Assembly: GCF_000013605.1 (NCBI RefSeq)
Contig: NC_007908.1
Coordinates: 682,001 to 746,000 of the forward strand
Length of the DNA stretch: 64,000 bases
Direction of reading: 5' to 3'
From: Rhodoferax ferrireducens T118
GTDB lineage: Bacteria; Pseudomonadota; Gammaproteobacteria; Burkholderiales; Burkholderiaceae_C
Below, piece after piece: positions 61,648 to 64,000 of the stretch (position 1 is the first letter of the stretch; every line of letters starts with the position of its first letter). The notes under the pieces were generated by a model. The model was not told the origin of the DNA. It saw only the letters and a list, made by a program, of their open reading frames with translations, and ran no database searches. A program made the translations under genes and the position numbers.

Positions 61648-63005
61648 CGCCGGAGACCGTACGCTCGTTGTTGATCGTCGAGGACGATCTGGCACTGCAA
61701 AAACAAATCAAGTGGTCGCTCGACCGCTTTGAATCAGTGACTGCCCATGATCGCAGTAGCGCCTTGCTGCAATTGCGCAAATGCTTGCCGGCGGTGGTCA
61801 CGATGGACCTGGGGCTGCCGCCCGATGCCGACTCGGTGTCCGAAGGGCTCAAGTTGCTGGAGCAGGTGATGGCGTTTGATCCCGATATCAAGGTGATTGT
61901 CCTGACCGGACAGAACGATCAGGCCAATGCCCTGCGTGCGGTGGCCATGGGCGCCTATGATTTTTTCGCCAAACCGTTCGAGCCCGAGCTGCTCAACTTG
62001 ACGGTGGAGCGCGCTTTCAGGATGTTTGAGCTGCAAAGGGAAAACCGGCGGCTGCAGGCGCTGCAGCAACCCGATGCCATGGCAGGCCTGATCACGCGTG
62101 ACCCCGAAATGCTGCGCATCTGCCGCACGATTGAGAAAGTGGCAAGCAGCAATGCCACTGTCATGTTGCTGGGTGAAAGTGGCACAGGCAAAGAGGTGCT
62201 GGCGCGCGGCTTGCACCAGGCGTCACCCCGGCGGGCGGAGAAATTTGTGGCCATCAACTGTGCCGCCATTCCCGAGAACCTGCTGGAAAGCGAATTGTTT
62301 GGCTATGAAAAAGGTGCGTTCACAGGTGCCGCCAAGATGACTTTGGGCAAGATCGAAATGGCCCACGGCGGTACCTTGATGCTCGATGAGATAGGCGATT
62401 TGCCGCTGTCATTGCAGGCCAAGCTGCTGCGATTTTTGCAGGAAAGAGTGATCGAACGCGTCGGCGGCCGGCAGGAAATAGCGGTTGATGTACGCATTGT
62501 CTGTGCGACCCATCAGGACCTGGCTGCGTTGAGCAAGGACGGACGGTTTCGCGAGGACTTGTATTACCGCCTGGCTGAGATTGTGGTCAACATTCCGCCC
62601 CTGCGCGAGCGTGTGGGCGACGCCGCCTTGCTGGCACACGCTTTTGTGCGACGCTTTGCCCAAGAGCAGAACCGCTCTGCCATGACGCTGACCGAAGACG
62701 CGGTGCAGGCAGTTGAAAACCATCTGTGGCCGGGCAACATCCGTGAGCTTGAGAATTGCATCAGACGCGCCGCCATCATGGCCGATGGCAGCCAAATCGG
62801 CTGCGACGACCTGGGTCTGAAAAGTCTCCAGAACGATGAAACCGACACCTCCCTGGATTTGCGTGTGATCCGTGACGACGCCGAGAAGCGGGCGATTGTG
62901 GCGGCGCTGGGTCGCGTCAACGGCAACATGGTCAGGGCAGCTGATTTGCTTGGGGTGAGTCGCCCCACGTTGTATGACTTGATGCACCGACTTGCGTTGA
63001 AATGA
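61644..63005 (+). CDS. prsR: PEP-CTERM system sigma-54 response regulator
   Basis: This 453-residue NtrC-type activator has a receiver domain (about 8-125, phospho-acceptor Asp55 in VVTMDLGLPP), an AAA domain with Walker A GESGTGKE (177-184), the sigma-54 contact loop GAFTGA (224-229) and an intact Walker B (LMLDEIGD), and a Fis-type helix-turn-helix at the end (MVRAADLLGVSRPTLYDLMHRL). It should be phosphorylated by PrsK and activate RpoN promoters. The -24/-12 promoter at 50526-50540 is the clearest candidate target in this window. It is coupled to prsK by an ATGA overlap and precedes prsT by 37 bases. Confidence 0.96.
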   Translation: MTPETVRSLLIVEDDLALQKQIKWSLDRFESVTAHDRSSALLQLRKCLPAVVTMDLGLPPDADSVSEGLKLLEQVMAFDPDIKVIVLTGQNDQANALRAVAMGAYDFFAKPFEPELLNLTVERAFRMFELQRENRRLQALQQPDAMAGLITRDPEMLRICRTIEKVASSNATVMLLGESGTGKEVLARGLHQASPRRAEKFVAINCAAIPENLLESELFGYEKGAFTGAAKMTLGKIEMAHGGTLMLDEIGDLPLSLQAKLLRFLQERVIERVGGRQEIAVDVRIVCATHQDLAALSKDGRFREDLYYRLAEIVVNIPPLRERVGDAALLAHAFVRRFAQEQNRSAMTLTEDAVQAVENHLWPGNIRELENCIRRAAIMADGSQIGCDDLGLKSLQNDETDTSLDLRVIRDDAEKRAIVAALGRVNGNMVRAADLLGVSRPTLYDLMHRLALK

Positions 63006-63042
63006 GTTTTTTCTTCTTCCACTGCCTTATCAGGGTGACAAA

Positions 63043-64000
63043 ATGAACGTCAAGAAAATACAGCCTCGGATCGCGTTGTCGGCGCTGCTGGTGTCGATGT
63101 TGCTGGCAGCTTGCAACGACAAGCCGGAGGCCATGCTCAGCTCGGCCAAAGACTACATGGCCAAGAATGACAACAAGGCGGCGGTCATTCAGATCAAGAA
63201 TGCGCTGCAGAGCAACCCCGACTTGCCTGAGGCGCGCTACTTGTTGGGTAGCGCACTGCTCGACACGGGAGACCCGGCTGGCGCCGAACTGGAACTGCGC
63301 AAAGCGCTCGACCTGAAGCATCCGCAAGATGCGGTGGTGCCGCAACTGGCCAAGGCTCTGCTGGCGCAAGGGAAGGCTCGCAAAGTGACTGAGGAGTTCG
63401 CCAAGACAGAGCTCGGCGCAGCGTCGGCCAAGGCCAGTCTACAGATTTCGCTCACTTCGGCCTATGCGATGCAGGGAGAGCGCGAGCAGGCCCAGGCGAG
63501 CCTGCAGGCCGCCCTGCTGGCGGACCCGGGTTTTGCGCCGGCTTTGCTGGTGCAAGCCCGGCAAAAGGCGGGGCAGCGCGAGTTTGACCAGGCGCTTGCC
63601 TTAACCGAGGAGGTGCTTGCCAAGTCGCCTCGCAGCACGGAGGCCTGGGTATTCAAAGGCGACTTGCTGCTGCATGTCAAAAATCAGCCTGACGAGGCCT
63701 TGGCCGCTTACCGCAAAGCGCTTGAGATCAAACCCGATTTCATGCCCGCTCAGGTGTCTGTGATCACGCTGTTGCTGCAGCAAGGCAAGCTTGTCGAGAC
63801 CCAACAACAAATTGAACACTTGAAAAAAACAGCGGCCCGGCATCCGCAAACCCAATTTCTGGAAGCGCAGTGGGCCTATCAAAAGAAAGATTTCAAATTG
63901 GCCCGGCAACTCCTGCAGCAGGTTTTACAGCTGGTTCCCAAGAGTGCTCAGGGCTTGCAGCTGGCGGGCCTGGTCGAACTGCAACTCAATGCCTTGCCGG
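63043..64000 (+). CDS. prsT: PEP-CTERM system TPR lipoprotein, 3' partial
   Basis: The first about 319 codons of a long TPR-repeat lipoprotein are present; the frame is still open at the right edge. The N-terminus is a lipoprotein signal (LSALLVSMLLAAC, lipid-bearing Cys after LAA). The mature part begins NDKPEAMLSSAKDYMAKNDN and continues as a series of TPR motifs (AVIQIKNALQSNPDLPEARYLLG, in part; PDEALAAYRKALEIKPDFMPA). PrsT is expected in the periplasm or at the outer membrane, as a scaffold for EPS or PEP-CTERM protein assembly. AGGGTG upstream supports ATG 63043. It directly follows prsR, the canonical order. Confidence 0.93.
   Translation, partial: MNVKKIQPRIALSALLVSMLLAACNDKPEAMLSSAKDYMAKNDNKAAVIQIKNALQSNPDLPEARYLLGSALLDTGDPAGAELELRKALDLKHPQDAVVPQLAKALLAQGKARKVTEEFAKTELGAASAKASLQISLTSAYAMQGEREQAQASLQAALLADPGFAPALLVQARQKAGQREFDQALALTEEVLAKSPRSTEAWVFKGDLLLHVKNQPDEALAAYRKALEIKPDFMPAQVSVITLLLQQGKLVETQQQIEHLKKTAARHPQTQFLEAQWAYQKKDFKLARQLLQQVLQLVPKSAQGLQLAGLVELQLNALP

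Noticed and set aside
1..64000. CRISPR arrays, tRNA/rRNA genes, intact insertion sequences, phage genes
   Set aside because: No regularly spaced direct repeats, no cloverleaf-like or rRNA-like stretches and no intact transposase or integrase were recognised in the window.

Overview
This window is almost entirely one very large exopolysaccharide (EPS) locus of the exosortase A (XrtA/EpsH) PEP-CTERM type. Such loci are typical of floc- or biofilm-forming Betaproteobacteria. The moderately high GC, the gene content and two copies of a short palindromic repeat that I recognise from Comamonadaceae genomes suggest a Rhodoferax/Polaromonas-like member of the Burkholderiales. That taxonomic placement is inference; no rRNA or housekeeping gene is present.

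Layout. (1) Positions 1-10570, + strand: export and assembly core. It holds the outer-membrane polysaccharide export protein (5' end outside the window), a Wzz/GumC-type chain-length protein, a BY-kinase, an outer-membrane barrel, an ExeA-like ATPase, WecB, a polysaccharide deacetylase, a FemAB-like protein and exosortase A fused to EpsI. A 40-codon remnant of a deleted glycosyltransferase lies just before xrtA. (2) 10624-26509, + strand: precursor and assembly genes. There are two nucleotide-sugar dehydrogenases of different classes (TviB-like and AlgD-like), two Cys2-containing asparagine-synthase-type amidotransferases, four glycosyltransferases, a membrane transglutaminase-like protein, a PaaK/CapK-like adenylating enzyme, an O-ligase/Wzy-like membrane protein and a second deacetylase. 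(3) 26569-35274, + strand: an unusual set of exported proteins, namely a DNRLRE/PL14-like lyase, a membrane-anchored heparinase II/III-like protein, a Tat-exported propeller-like protein and a giant multidomain lipoprotein. (4) 35401-47708, mostly - strand: a variable cassette with a third amidotransferase lacking the N-terminal Cys, an O-acyltransferase, glycosyltransferases, a hexapeptide acyltransferase, a dTDP-3-acetamido-3,6-dideoxyhexose module and a Wzx flippase. (5) 47885-57898: the conserved XrtA auxiliary genes (hydrolases 1 and 2, acyl carrier protein, acyl-CoA ligase, PLP decarboxylase), interrupted by a LuxR-type regulator and a PEP-CTERM substrate gene, then a second O-antigen-ligase-like protein. 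(6) 58101-64000: the initiating sugar-phosphate transferase and PrsK-PrsR-PrsT (the last runs off the window).

How it fits together. The TIGR03013-type transferase should start the repeat unit on undecaprenyl phosphate, and the many glycosyltransferases extend it. Wzx flips it, the ligase/Wzy-like proteins polymerise or transfer it, and the Wzz/BY-kinase/Wza-type proteins control length and export. The two dehydrogenases and several amidotransferases point to a uronic-acid polymer, possibly amidated. The two lyase-like proteins could trim it. PrsK/PrsR is a two-component system with a sigma-54 activator, and a good -24/-12 promoter lies before the PEP-CTERM substrate gene, so protein sorting and EPS production are probably co-regulated.

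Most + strand genes from 1 to 35274 overlap or are separated by a few bases, which fits long operons. No tRNA, rRNA, CRISPR array or intact insertion sequence was seen.
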